The notes: a model not told the origin generated them from the letters alone. Positions 43,223 through 56,067 are shown, counted from the stretch's first letter. The stretch is 64,000 bases of DNA from Ardenticatenaceae bacterium (GCA_020634415.1 JACKBT010000004.1:124001-188000), one strand, 5' to 3'. Translations and numbers: made by a program.

Positions 43223-45232
43223 ATGCCCAAGAAAAAGAAAGTGATGACGGCGGAGCATTTGTATGAATTGCAGACGGTAAATGGTTGTGAGATTGCGCCA
43301 GACGGCCGTTTCGTTGCTTTTACCATCACCCGTGTGGATCGGGAGAAGGAGAAGAAGTATGCCAATCTATGGCTCGTGCCTACCGATGGCGGCAAGCCAA
43401 AGCAATTCACTTATGGAGATCACACGGACAGCCAGCCGCGCTGGTCGCCCGATGGGCAGGAGATAGCCTTTCTTTCTAATCGGGGGGGCTTGAAGCGGGC
43501 GCAGATTCACCTTATTCCGGTGCATGGCGGTGAAGCACGGCCGTTAACCGACATTAAAGGCACAATTGGCTCATTTGAATGGTCGCCCGATGGCAAGCAG
43601 TTTCTCTGTGCGGTGCAAAAGATAGATGCTGAGGTGCTGGAGCGGGAGGAGAATGAGAAAAAGAAGGAGCTGGGCATTGTGGAGCGGCATATTGAGCGCG
43701 TGCATTATAAGTATGATGGCACGGGCTTTTTGCCCAAAGAACGCTGGCATATTTGGACGGTGAATGCCCGCACGGGCAAAGCCAAACAGGTGACAGACGG
43801 CACTTTGCACGATGAGTTTGATCCTTGCTGGTCGCCGGATGGCAAAGAGATAGCCTTTACTTCCAATCGGCATGAGGACTCCGATTTTCATCCTGAAGCG
43901 AATGGTTTGTATGTGCTTGATTTGAAGAGCGGTGAGATGCGCCAACTGCCTACGCCAGAGGGGGAACGTTTAGGCCAGCCGCGTTTTGCGCCAGACGGCC
44001 GTTCTCTTGCCTATTATGGGCGGGAAGGGCGGGGCGATTGGTGGAAGAATACTCATCTGTGGCTGGTGCCGGTGGATGGCAACCAGATGGCGCGGGATAT
44101 TACGGCCGATCAGGATTGGGATATTGGCAATGAAAGTATCAATGATACTGGCGGCTGCGTGACTATGCCGCCTACCTGGTCGGTGGACAGCCAGCGGCTT
44201 TATTGCCAGGTTTCGCAGCATGGCCGGGTGACGCTGCACAGCGTGGCGGTGACGGGACAAGATTGGCAAACGGTGTTGGGCGATGTGGACATGGTGGGGG
44301 CGTTTAGCCTGGATGCGGCGCAGGCGAAGCTGGCTTATTTTCACGGGAGCATGGGTGATTTGGGGCAGATTTGGGTGCGGGATGGGGGGAACGGCCGTTC
44401 CCGCAAACTAACCGATTTTAACGAAAAGTTGCTGGATGGTCTTGACCTGGGCGAGATGGAAGAGGTGTGGTTTAAGGGGCCAGCCGGCAATGATTTGCAG
44501 GGCTGGATTTTGAAGCCGCCCGGTTTTGATCCGGCGCAAAAATACCCCTCGATTCTGGAGATTCATGGGGGGCCATTGGCGCAGTATGGCCGGGCTTTTA
44601 TGCACGAGTTTTACTTTTTGGCGGCCAATGGCTATGTGGTTTATTTTAGTAATCCGCGTGGGGGGCGGGGGTATGGCGAGGCCCATGCGCGGGCTATTTG
44701 GAATGATCACGGCGGGGCTGATTATGATGATGTGATGGCCTGGGCCGACTATATGAAGGGGCAGCCTTATATTGACCAGAGCCGGATGGGGGTGACGGGG
44801 GGCAGTTATGGCGGCTTTATGGTGAATTGGATTATTGGACATTCGCAGCAGTTCAAAGCGGCCGTTACGCAGCGTAGCATCAGCAATCGTCTCAGTAGTT
44901 ATGGCAGCAGCGACATTAATTGGCGGCGCGAGTTTTCTTTTGACAATGAGCCGCCCTGGGAGAATTTGGAGAATTATTGGCGGCAGTCGCCGCTTAAGCA
45001 CATTGGCAATGCTAAAACGCCGACGCTGGTGATTCACAGTGAGCAGGATATGCGCTGCCCCATCGAGCAGGGGGAGCAGATTTTTGTGGCTTTGAAGCGG
45101 TTGGGGGTGGATACGGAGATGGTGCGTTACCCGGATACGTCGCATGGGTTGTCGCGCATTGGCCGGACTGACCGGCGGGTGTCGCGGCTGAAGCATATTT
45201 TGCGTTGGTTTGATAAATATTTGAAGGAGTAG
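43223..45232 (+). CDS. S9-family serine peptidase (acylaminoacyl-peptidase/dipeptidyl-peptidase-like)
   Basis: 669 residues. The N-terminal half is a seven-bladed beta-propeller with repeated WSPDG..IAF-type blades. The C-terminal alpha/beta-hydrolase has the triad Ser528 (GGSYGGF), Asp609 (HSEQDMRCP) and His641 (DTSHGLSR). No signal peptide, so it is cytoplasmic and likely trims oligopeptides. It stands alone after a terminator. Confidence 0.92.
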   Translation: MPKKKKVMTAEHLYELQTVNGCEIAPDGRFVAFTITRVDREKEKKYANLWLVPTDGGKPKQFTYGDHTDSQPRWSPDGQEIAFLSNRGGLKRAQIHLIPVHGGEARPLTDIKGTIGSFEWSPDGKQFLCAVQKIDAEVLEREENEKKKELGIVERHIERVHYKYDGTGFLPKERWHIWTVNARTGKAKQVTDGTLHDEFDPCWSPDGKEIAFTSNRHEDSDFHPEANGLYVLDLKSGEMRQLPTPEGERLGQPRFAPDGRSLAYYGREGRGDWWKNTHLWLVPVDGNQMARDITADQDWDIGNESINDTGGCVTMPPTWSVDSQRLYCQVSQHGRVTLHSVAVTGQDWQTVLGDVDMVGAFSLDAAQAKLAYFHGSMGDLGQIWVRDGGNGRSRKLTDFNEKLLDGLDLGEMEEVWFKGPAGNDLQGWILKPPGFDPAQKYPSILEIHGGPLAQYGRAFMHEFYFLAANGYVVYFSNPRGGRGYGEAHARAIWNDHGGADYDDVMAWADYMKGQPYIDQSRMGVTGGSYGGFMVNWIIGHSQQFKAAVTQRSISNRLSSYGSSDINWRREFSFDNEPPWENLENYWRQSPLKHIGNAKTPTLVIHSEQDMRCPIEQGEQIFVALKRLGVDTEMVRYPDTSHGLSRIGRTDRRVSRLKHILRWFDKYLKE

Positions 45233-45317
45233 GATATGGTATGGGCGGATTTGGCGATTGGGGAGCAACTGCCTACAATCTAATTCAGGCAGGAAGTAGT
45301 ATGATGGTTCACGCATA

Positions 45318-45971
45318 ATGCAGGCGCAGTTTGAGTGGGAATTTCGGCTGAAGCCATTGGTGGCGAGGGTGGACGGCCGTTCGTCGTTAACGGCCGTTTC
45401 TGGCTGGCGGCTGCTGGGTGGATTGACGATTGCTTATCTGGCGTGGATGAGTTACCGGGTGCTGTTTCGGCCCGTGTTAGGGGTGGGGGTGATGGATGTG
45501 GTGACGTTGGTGGAGTTGGCGGTGGGGTTTACGCTGGTGTTTATTTGGACGGCCGTTTGGTGGCAGCAGCATAATCAAGCGGCCTACACCTTGCCCCAAT
45601 TAGCCCTGAATGAACTGTTTGAACTGAGCCCGCAGGAGTTTGAGCAGTATGTGGCGCGTCTGTTTCGGCACAAAGGGTATCGTGTTAAGTTACGGGGGCG
45701 CAGCGGTGATCAGGGGGTGGATTTGGAGTTGATCCAGCGGGGTGGTAAGCGGGCGGTGGTGCAGTGCAAACGGTATCAGCGCACCATTAGCCCGGATGTG
45801 GTGCGCGATTTGTATGGCACGATGATGCACGAACGGGTGGCGCACGCTTTTTTGGTGACAACGGCCGATATTTCGGAAGCTTCCAGGCAGTGGGCGGCAG
45901 GTAAGCCGATTACTCTGATTGATGGACAGGCGTTGGCGCGAATTGTGGCGGAGTTAGAGATTGGAGATTAG
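45318..45971 (+). CDS. Membrane-anchored Mrr-like restriction-endonuclease-fold protein
   Basis: 217 residues. Two membrane segments at about 30-48 and 58-82, then a soluble Mrr_cat domain: ELSPQEFEQYVARLFRHKGYRVKLRGRSGDQGVDLEL..AVVQCKRYQ, with the D-x(n)-QxK nuclease core. Mrr-type enzymes cut modified DNA; membrane-bound forms (many in Chloroflexota and cyanobacteria) have been suggested to act on incoming DNA, but this is not shown here. The C-terminal ELEIGD-stop is encoded by a heptad repeat arm. Confidence 0.85.
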   Translation: MQAQFEWEFRLKPLVARVDGRSSLTAVSGWRLLGGLTIAYLAWMSYRVLFRPVLGVGVMDVVTLVELAVGFTLVFIWTAVWWQQHNQAAYTLPQLALNELFELSPQEFEQYVARLFRHKGYRVKLRGRSGDQGVDLELIQRGGKRAVVQCKRYQRTISPDVVRDLYGTMMHERVAHAFLVTTADISEASRQWAAGKPITLIDGQALARIVAELEIGD

Positions 45972-46013
45972 AGATTGGCAAAGCTGCGTAATCTCCAATC
46001 TCTAATCTCTAAT
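45953..46013. repeat. Heptad-type inverted repeat overlapping a gene end
   Basis: GTTAGAGATTGGAGATTAG.. and AATCTCCAATCTCTAATCTC arms form a long hairpin. Its left arm includes the last codons and the TAG stop of the membrane nuclease, as at 4145-4193. Confidence 0.9.
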
Positions 46014-46030
46014 TCTGTTTGAACGGCGGT

Positions 46031-46837
46031 ATGAGGATTAAGAATCTGATTTTGGATATGGATGGGGTGTTGTGGCGGGGGGATACGCCGATGCCCGGAC
46101 TGGCTGATTTTTTTTCTACTTTGGATCAATTGGCGATGGGGTATGCGTTGGCGACGAATAATGCGTCTAAGACGATTGCTCAGTATGAGGAAAAGTTGGG
46201 GCGGTTTGGGGTGAGGATTGATCCTCGTTTTGTGTTGACTTCGGCGGAGGCAACGGCGAGTTATGTGGCACGGGAGATGGGGACGGAAACGGCCGTTTAC
46301 ATCATCGGTGAGGATGGCTTGCACGAGGCATTCGGCCGTCGTGGTTTTCCCATAGTGACTGTTATGGCGGCAGCTACTGGGGCGACAGCCGATGTCGTTG
46401 TCTTCGGCTTTAACCGCAACCTTGTCTACAATGATTTGGCGATGGGGGTTTTGTTGGTGCAAAAGGGGGCTAAATTGATTGGCACGAATCCTGACGTGAC
46501 GTTCCCGCATGAATTGGGGCTGCTGCCGGGAGCGGGGTCTACACAGGCGTTTTTAGAAGCGGCTACAGGCGAAAAAGCTTTGGTGATTGGGAAACCGGGG
46601 CGGGTGATGTTTGAGGAGGCGTTGCAGCGTTTGGGGGGGACAACGGCCGATACGGCGATGGTGGGGGATCGGTTGAACACGGACATTGCCGGAGGCAAAG
46701 CTGCAGGTTTGACGACTATTATGGTTTTATCGGGTATTTCTAAGCGGGAAGAGGCGGTGGGTGATATGCGGCCGGATTATGTTTTTGCCGATATTAGCGA
46801 GTTGGCCGCCCACTTAAAGGATGGCTGGTATGGGTGA
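46031..46837 (+). CDS. HAD-superfamily IIA hydrolase (NagD-like phosphatase)
   Basis: 268 residues from ATG 46031, the first ATG before the HAD motif I. Motifs: DMDGVLW (I), TNNASKT (II), GKPGRVMFEEAL (III Lys) and MVGDRLNTDIAGGKAAGL (IV). This class includes NagD/PGP sugar-phosphate phosphatases. It overlaps the following GNAT gene by 8 bases, so the pair is coupled. Confidence 0.88.
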   Translation: MRIKNLILDMDGVLWRGDTPMPGLADFFSTLDQLAMGYALATNNASKTIAQYEEKLGRFGVRIDPRFVLTSAEATASYVAREMGTETAVYIIGEDGLHEAFGRRGFPIVTVMAAATGATADVVVFGFNRNLVYNDLAMGVLLVQKGAKLIGTNPDVTFPHELGLLPGAGSTQAFLEAATGEKALVIGKPGRVMFEEALQRLGGTTADTAMVGDRLNTDIAGGKAAGLTTIMVLSGISKREEAVGDMRPDYVFADISELAAHLKDGWYG

Positions 46838-47402
46838 GTTGGAGGCTATTTTTGATACTTTTCCGCAGTTGGAAACGGAGCGGTGTGTGCTGCGTGAGAT
46901 TCAGATGGCGGATGCGGAGGCGGTGTTTGCCTGTTTTAATGATGATGAGGTGACGCGCTATTATGATCAGCCGACGTTTACGGATGTGGAGCAGGCGGAA
47001 AAGCTGATTTTGCATATGCGGCAGGGTTTTCGGGATCGTCGTTCTATTCGCTGGGGGATTGCGCGTAAGGAGGATAATTGGTTGATGGGAACGTGTGGCT
47101 ATAATGGCTGGAACCGTGCGGCTCATAAAACGGCCGTTGGTTATGAGTTGGCCCAACCTTACTGGCAGCAAGGGATTATGACGGAGGTGTTAACGGCCGT
47201 TCTTGCCTTTGGTTTTCAGCGCATGAAGCTTAATCGCGTCGAGGCACTGGTTATGCCTGGCAATGTTGGCTCGGAAAAGGTGTTGGCGAAGCTCGGTTTT
47301 CAGCGCGAGGGGTTGTTGCGCCAATACGCTTACTTCAAAGAGCAGTATTATGATTTGCAGATGTTTGCTTTGTTGAAAGCAGAGTGGCTTGCAGTCGAGT
47401 AA
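46830..47402 (+). CDS. GNAT-family (RimJ/RimL-like) N-acetyltransferase
   Basis: 190 residues from ATG 46830 (AAAGG 9 bases upstream; the ATG at 46821 is too close to it). LETERCVLREIQMADAEAVFACFND at the start and GYELAQPYWQQGIMTEVLTAVLAFGFQRMKLNRVEALVMPGNVGSEKVLAKLGF, the GNAT acetyl-CoA-binding region. It overlaps the HAD gene. Substrate unknown. Confidence 0.88.
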   Translation: MGELEAIFDTFPQLETERCVLREIQMADAEAVFACFNDDEVTRYYDQPTFTDVEQAEKLILHMRQGFRDRRSIRWGIARKEDNWLMGTCGYNGWNRAAHKTAVGYELAQPYWQQGIMTEVLTAVLAFGFQRMKLNRVEALVMPGNVGSEKVLAKLGFQREGLLRQYAYFKEQYYDLQMFALLKAEWLAVE

Positions 47403-47426
47403 TTACCTGTTTACCTAATTGCCCAA

Positions 47427-49064
47427 TTATTTTACTACTACCTGAACTAACGGCCGTCTTCCCGTTTCTGCATACAAATAACGATTCAGGGCATCTTCTA
47501 ACTTGTCATTCATCGGTTGGCGGCTTTCGCCGTGCATCTTAACCACACGGGCAATGGTCTCCTCCGCCCCTTCCAGCAGCCGTTCCGTCTCCGCACGACC
47601 CAAGAAGCCCCGCGAAATAATCTCTGGCTTGCCCAGTACATCTCCCCGCCCGTTGGTGCTGACGACAACAAAGAAAATACCGGCCTGTGCCAACCGTTCG
47701 CGGTCATTCACCTCGCGCCAGCCTATTTCGCCCACACTGGCCCCATCTACAAACACATACCCTCCTTGTAGACGCGGCAAAATCTCCAGGCTGTGTTCGT
47801 CTACCCGCAAAGGTGTGCCATTTTCGACAACAGCGATGTTTTCTGGGGGAATGCCCATGCTTTGGGCGAGGGCTGCGTGTTGTTTGAGATGGCGTAGTTC
47901 GCCATGTACGGGGATAAGGAATTTCGGCCGTACTAGATTGAGCATCAGTTTCATCTCTTCCTGGCTGGCGTGGCCGGAAACATGAACATTGGCGATGCGA
48001 TCATAAAGGACGTTGGCCCCCCGTTGGAAAAGGCGGTTGATGGTGCGGTAAATCAGTTCTTCGTTGCCGGGAATGGAATGAGCTGAAAAGACGACGGTAT
48101 CGCCTTCCTGAATGCTGAACCGATTGTGCCGACCGCGAGCTAATCGCCCCAAAACGGCCGATGGCTCGCCCTGTGATCCCGTAGCCATAATGGCAATACG
48201 ATGGGCGGGCAAATTATCAATGTCGCCAATGTCTAGCAGGATGTTTTCGGGAATGTCCAGATAGCCAAGGTCGCGGGCCATTTTGGTGTTTTCGCGCATG
48301 GAACGGCCGGTGATGGCTAGATAACGGCCGTGTTTTTCGCACATATCCACCACTTGCTGGATGCGGGAGATGAGTGAGGCAAAGCTGGCGATAATAATGC
48401 GACCTGGTGCTTCCCGGAAAAGATGATCAAACGCTGTGGTAATGACAGTTTCTGATGGTGTCCAACCAGAGCGATCTGCATTGGTGCTGTCGGCCAAAAG
48501 GCACAACACACCCCGCCGAGAGAATTCCGCCAGACGGGCAAAATCGGGCGGCCAGCCATCTACTGGCGTATGGTCAAATTTGTAATCGCCGGTATGTACA
48601 ATGAGGCCGACGGGCGTATTGATGCCAAAACCAACACAGTCGGGAATGCTGTGGGTGACGTGGAATGGCTCGATGGTAAAGTGTGTGCCAATTTGAAAGA
48701 CATCGCCTGCTTCAAAGGAACGAATATCAATGGGCAGTTTGGTGGAGCGGAGCTTGACTTGGATAAGACCGGCTGTCAGTTTGGTGGCATAAATGGGTGC
48801 ATCTATGTCTGTCATGACATGAGGCAGTGCGCCTAAATGGTCTTCATGTCCATGGGTGATGAGGATGGCTTTTACTTTTTGTAAACGGCCGTCTTTCTTC
48901 AAATAGTTGTAGTCAGGAATGATGGAATCAATTCCCAGCATATCATTTTCGGGGAACATGATGCCTGCATCTACGATGACGATCTCATCTTCGTACTCAA
49001 AAGCGGTCATGTTCTTACCAATTTCGCCAAGTCCCCCCATAGGGACAATGGTCAATTTCGACAT
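47427..49064 (-). CDS. rnj: Ribonuclease J
   Basis: 545 residues. Beta-CASP metallo-beta-lactamase with HGHEDH at 71-76, further metal motifs (HTGDY, HSIPGN, VHVSGHAS) and a C-terminal domain typical of RNase J. It degrades and processes mRNA and rRNA by 5'-3' exo- and endonuclease activity. It is on the minus strand with the PP2C gene, next to the rRNA operon it may help mature, although proximity alone does not show a link. Confidence 0.93.
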   Translation of the reverse strand: MSKLTIVPMGGLGEIGKNMTAFEYEDEIVIVDAGIMFPENDMLGIDSIIPDYNYLKKDGRLQKVKAILITHGHEDHLGALPHVMTDIDAPIYATKLTAGLIQVKLRSTKLPIDIRSFEAGDVFQIGTHFTIEPFHVTHSIPDCVGFGINTPVGLIVHTGDYKFDHTPVDGWPPDFARLAEFSRRGVLCLLADSTNADRSGWTPSETVITTAFDHLFREAPGRIIIASFASLISRIQQVVDMCEKHGRYLAITGRSMRENTKMARDLGYLDIPENILLDIGDIDNLPAHRIAIMATGSQGEPSAVLGRLARGRHNRFSIQEGDTVVFSAHSIPGNEELIYRTINRLFQRGANVLYDRIANVHVSGHASQEEMKLMLNLVRPKFLIPVHGELRHLKQHAALAQSMGIPPENIAVVENGTPLRVDEHSLEILPRLQGGYVFVDGASVGEIGWREVNDRERLAQAGIFFVVVSTNGRGDVLGKPEIISRGFLGRAETERLLEGAEETIARVVKMHGESRQPMNDKLEDALNRYLYAETGRRPLVQVVVK

Positions 49065-49125
49065 AGTGCCTCCAGGCTGCGTATTTTGTTGTGAAGTTGG
49101 GTATTGTTGAAGCGTTCTGGACAGT

Positions 49126-50034
49126 TTAGGTCAGCCAGGCTTGCAAAAGTATCATGAGCAGTATCATGATGAATGTTAATAAGAAAGTGTAGAGCCAGAG
49201 AGCGAGACGGCCGTTATCTGTTGACGCTTCCCGTTCCTCTGTGGAAACAACCACTGCTTTGCTTTGTAAATAGAGTGACTCTCCATAACGAACAATTGTC
49301 ACCGTAATATTATCTTCTCCACCGCGTCTGTTAGCCAGTTCGATCAATGTTTGCGCGGCAACCTCCGGAACTTCCTGTTCAATTGTTCCCCGTATTTCCT
49401 CATCAGAAACGTGCTTGGGCAGCCCATCAGAACAAAGTACAAACATATCTCCTGCTATCAAGTTCAGTTCATACGTATCAATTTTGGGATGTCTTTCTGA
49501 GCCAATGCTATATAAGATGACATTGCCACGAGGATGATTGATAGCTTCTTGCGCGGTAATGGCTCCTTCTTCCACCAATTTAGCAACCAGGGTCTGATCT
49601 TTGGTGATTTGCTCAAAACGGCCGTTGCGCCAATGATAAGCGCGGCTGTCTCCCACATTGGCAATAGTTGCTACATCATCATGAATCACCAAAGCCACCA
49701 TAGTCGTTGCCATACGACTGCTGTCGTTGCGCTCGGCCACCATCTGTCGTAAGTTTGTGTTAGCTGCGTACATCGCATCCAATAAACGGCCGTGCCACTC
49801 ACGGTTATCTTTATTTGCCAAGTATTGTTCTTGCACTTCCTCACTGGCAAATTGACTGGCAACTTCCCCTGCATCTGCACCACCCACCCCATCCGCCACA
49901 ATATAGAGCCACCCATGTTTCTCTGCCTCTTCTACTGACATCGGTTCCCAATTGAGCAAAAAATCCTCATTATGACCACGTATTTGGCCAGCATCAGTTG
50001 CCGAAAAAGCATGGATTGGTATCTGGTTCTTCAT
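49126..50034 (-). CDS. PP2C/PPM serine-threonine phosphatase with C-terminal membrane anchor
   Basis: 302 residues from ATG 50034; the frame is open much further upstream, but that extension lies in the rrn promoter region and is not protein-like. PPM motifs: DAGQIRGHNEDF, VADGVGGADAGEVAS, NVGDSRAYHW, CSDGL and GGEDNITV. The last ~25 residues (LYTFLLTFIMILLMILLQAW) form a membrane anchor. It dephosphorylates Ser/Thr proteins; a PknB-type kinase is expected elsewhere. It is divergent from the rRNA operon. Confidence 0.9.
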   Translation of the reverse strand: MKNQIPIHAFSATDAGQIRGHNEDFLLNWEPMSVEEAEKHGWLYIVADGVGGADAGEVASQFASEEVQEQYLANKDNREWHGRLLDAMYAANTNLRQMVAERNDSSRMATTMVALVIHDDVATIANVGDSRAYHWRNGRFEQITKDQTLVAKLVEEGAITAQEAINHPRGNVILYSIGSERHPKIDTYELNLIAGDMFVLCSDGLPKHVSDEEIRGTIEQEVPEVAAQTLIELANRRGGEDNITVTIVRYGESLYLQSKAVVVSTEEREASTDNGRLALWLYTFLLTFIMILLMILLQAWLT

Positions 50035-50104
50035 AATATGAAGAAAATATATACACAAAAGCACCCTTGAGCAAGGTAAGGAGAAAATTGATTTAAAAAA
50101 GGAT

Positions 50105-50133
50105 TTGACAAGGGGGAAGGGGGTGGGTATACT
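50105..50133 (+). promoter_or_regulatory. rrn promoter P1
   Basis: TTGACA (50105-50110), exactly 17 bases of spacer, then TATACT (50128-50133). It is a near-consensus housekeeping promoter in the divergent gap between the PP2C gene and 16S rRNA. A start would be about 50140. An intrinsic terminator follows at 50218-50248, before promoter P2. Confidence 0.85.
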
Positions 50134-50217
50134 ACGAAGCTTGTAGGGACAAAAGAGTGAGGATGTAGCAGATTCAGAAAAAGGTATCAGCACATCAGTA
50201 AAAAGCAAGAAAGAAAA

Positions 50218-50248
50218 GACCAGAGACTGAGAAGTCTGGTCTTTTTTG
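50218..50248 (+). terminator. Intrinsic terminator between rrn promoters P1 and P2
   Basis: AGACCAGA and TCTGGTCT arms with a 10-base loop, then a run of six T. A P1 transcript ending here would be about 108 nt, so either P1 makes a small RNA or an antitermination step lets it reach the 16S gene. Confidence 0.85.
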
Positions 50249-50309
50249 ATGCCTACAGGGAAGGCAAGCGACCGGGGAAACTTGGTTGGAACTTGCAGGA
50301 AAGAAAGCC

Positions 50310-50338
50310 TTGACAAAGGTACAAGAAGCGGGTAGGAT
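50310..50338 (+). promoter_or_regulatory. rrn promoter P2
   Basis: TTGACA (50310-50315), a 17-base spacer and TAGGAT (50333-50338). It precedes the 16S leader; a start would be about 50345, just before the processing-stalk sequence at 50358. Confidence 0.8.
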
Positions 50339-50357
50339 AGCAAGCTCTTGCAAAGAA

Positions 50358-50384
50358 CCTTAACAGCTAAAGAGTGACAGAAAC
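50358..50384 (+). other. 5' arm of pre-16S processing stalk
   Basis: A 27-base sequence starting CCTTAACAG and ending GACAGAAAC is complementary, with two mismatches, to 52097-52123 beyond the 16S 3' end. Such stalks are the RNase III target in pre-rRNA processing. The 3' arm is at 52097-52123. Confidence 0.85.
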
Positions 50385-50446
50385 AAGAAAGCACAAAGCG
50401 TGAATTAAAGAAAAAGATACCCCTCAAAAAACGAGGGACAGGAACA

Positions 50447-51951
<1,505 letters not shown>

Positions 51952-52150
51952 TACGAGAAGACACAATTTTGCGAAGAATTGTGCAGGAATAACGACCAAG
52001 TAAGGCTTAAGCAGCTAGAAGCAAGCAAGACTTACATGGAGACGAATTTCAACAGCCAACGCGAGAGCGTTTGGTCTTAACGCTAAGGAAAATCGAGTTT
52101 CTGTCACTTTTTAGGTGTTAAGGGAATTAACAAAACGAAAGGCAAGCTGA

Positions 52151-52224
52151 GGGCCTGTAGCTCAGCCGGTTAGAGCGTTCCTCTGATAAGGGAGAGGTCG
52201 TTGGTTCGAGTCCAACCAGGCCCA
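52151..52224 (+). tRNA. tRNA-Ile (GAT)
   Basis: 74 nt cloverleaf: acceptor GGGCCTG/CAGGCCC, anticodon loop CTGATAA with anticodon GAT, T-arm GTTGGTTCGAGTCCAAC. The CCA end is not encoded. Located in the 16S-23S spacer as usual. Confidence 0.96.
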
Positions 52225-52233
52225 CCTGAAAAG

Positions 52234-52286
52234 GAATTATGAATCGTGAATTGTGGGAATAACACATAATTCATAATTCATAATTT
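52234..52286. repeat. Heptad-type inverted repeat (ATTATGA units) between tRNA genes
   Basis: Left arm GAATTATGAATCGTGAATTG and right arm CATAATTCATAATTCATAAT lie between tRNA-Ile and tRNA-Ala. So the same element class occurs inside the rRNA precursor. Confidence 0.85.
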
Positions 52287-52293
52287 CTTGAGA

Positions 52294-52366
52294 GGGGATA
52301 TAGCTCAATTGGGAGAGCGCCGCCTTTGCACGGCGGAGGTTAGGAGTTCGAGCCTCCTTATCTCCA
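52294..52366 (+). tRNA. tRNA-Ala (TGC)
   Basis: 73 nt: acceptor GGGGATA/TATCTCC, anticodon loop containing TTTGCAC with TGC, T-loop GGAGTTCGAGCCTCC. CCA is not encoded. It is followed by a terminator-like hairpin at 52438 and 23S. Confidence 0.96.
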
Positions 52367-52437
52367 CAGACACGCAGGAACAACAATTGAAGCAGAGCAA
52401 GACAAGATAAAAGAGAAAGGCGTACGGTAGGGTTTAG

Positions 52438-52467
52438 AAAAAAACCTGGCGGTATGCCAGGTTTTTT
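52438..52467. terminator. Terminator-like hairpin inside the 16S-23S spacer
   Basis: AAAAAACCTGGC-GGTAT-GCCAGGTTTTTT: GC stem plus A-run and T-run, a textbook bidirectional intrinsic terminator, in the 332-base spacer between tRNA-Ala and 23S. Read-through must occur if 23S depends on the upstream promoters; the rest of the spacer holds no gene. Confidence 0.8.
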
Positions 52468-52633
52468 CTTGTCAATGAATAAGCGATTGACTGTTGGTCT
52501 TTTCAAAAAGCAAAAACAATTGCGAGCGAACTTTTTTCTAAGATAAGTTCAAGTAAGAAGATAAAGAGAAGAGAGAGCAAGCAAAAGAGAAAAGAGCAGC
52601 AGTCAGCAGCTTATGAAAGCAAGCTGAACGTAC

Positions 52634-52650
52634 ATTAACAACTGAATCAT
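52634..52650 (+). other. 5' arm of pre-23S processing stalk
   Basis: AACAACTGAATCAT pairs with ATGATTCAGTTGTAA at 55741-55755, and GAATTCTCCGTATCATG (52681-52696) pairs with CATGGTACGGAGAATTG (55691-55707). These bracket the 23S gene and form the RNase III substrate. Confidence 0.85.
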
Positions 52651-52698
52651 AGAAGGGACGCACATCAACGCGAGAATGCCGAATTCTCCGTATCATGA

Positions 52699-55692
<2,994 letters not shown>

Positions 55693-55785
55693 TGGTACGG
55701 AGAATTGGGTGTTCTGGCGTTGAGGAACACCGGACTGGAAATGATTCAGTTGTAATGATATGTAATTAAAAAGAGAGAGACGAGA

Positions 55786-55905
55786 TATTTGGTGATATGA
55801 GCGGCGAGGGTACACCCGGTTCCATCCCGAACCCGGCAGTTAAGTTCGCCAGCGCCGATGGTACTGAGGGGGCGACTCTTTGGGAGAGTAGGTCATTGCC
55901 AACTA
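55786..55905 (+). rRNA. rrf: 5S ribosomal RNA
   Basis: About 120 nt with the conserved CCCGAACCCGGCAGTTAAG block and closing stem TATTTGG/CCAACTA. Last gene of the operon; limits are approximate to a few bases. Confidence 0.93.
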
Positions 55906-55921
55906 TCTCGTCTCTTTTTTT
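55903..55921 (+). terminator. rrn operon terminator
   Basis: AGAGACGAGATA before 5S pairs with TATCTCGTCTCT after it, and a run of eight T follows, so the extended 5S stem doubles as an intrinsic terminator. Confidence 0.85.
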
Positions 55922-55931
55922 GTTCCCTCAA

Positions 55932-56022
55932 GGAGTTACGCACTTGAAGTGTTGTGACTGGCTTCCTGGTCGAGCACCTGTCTGGCGCGGTGTGACACCG
56001 GCCAGAGCAACTGCGTAAATCC
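55932..56022 (-). mobile_element. MITE-like element, copy B
   Basis: A 91-base unit whose reverse complement matches 5071-5162 along its whole length, bounded by TTACGCA and TGCGTAA. It lies between the rrn terminator and the maf stop codon. It has no coding capacity. Confidence 0.65.
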
Positions 56023-56067
56023 TATTCTCATCCCCTCACTGGCAGACCCTAAATTACTTTTTTTAGC

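Noticed and set aside
44408..45316. 302-codon open frame antisense to the S9 peptidase
   Set aside because: Catalytic triad and propeller are on the sense strand; the antisense frame is a shadow.
52487..52515. Possible promoter for 23S downstream of the spacer hairpin
   Set aside because: TTGACT is present but no acceptable -10 sequence lies at 16-18 bases.
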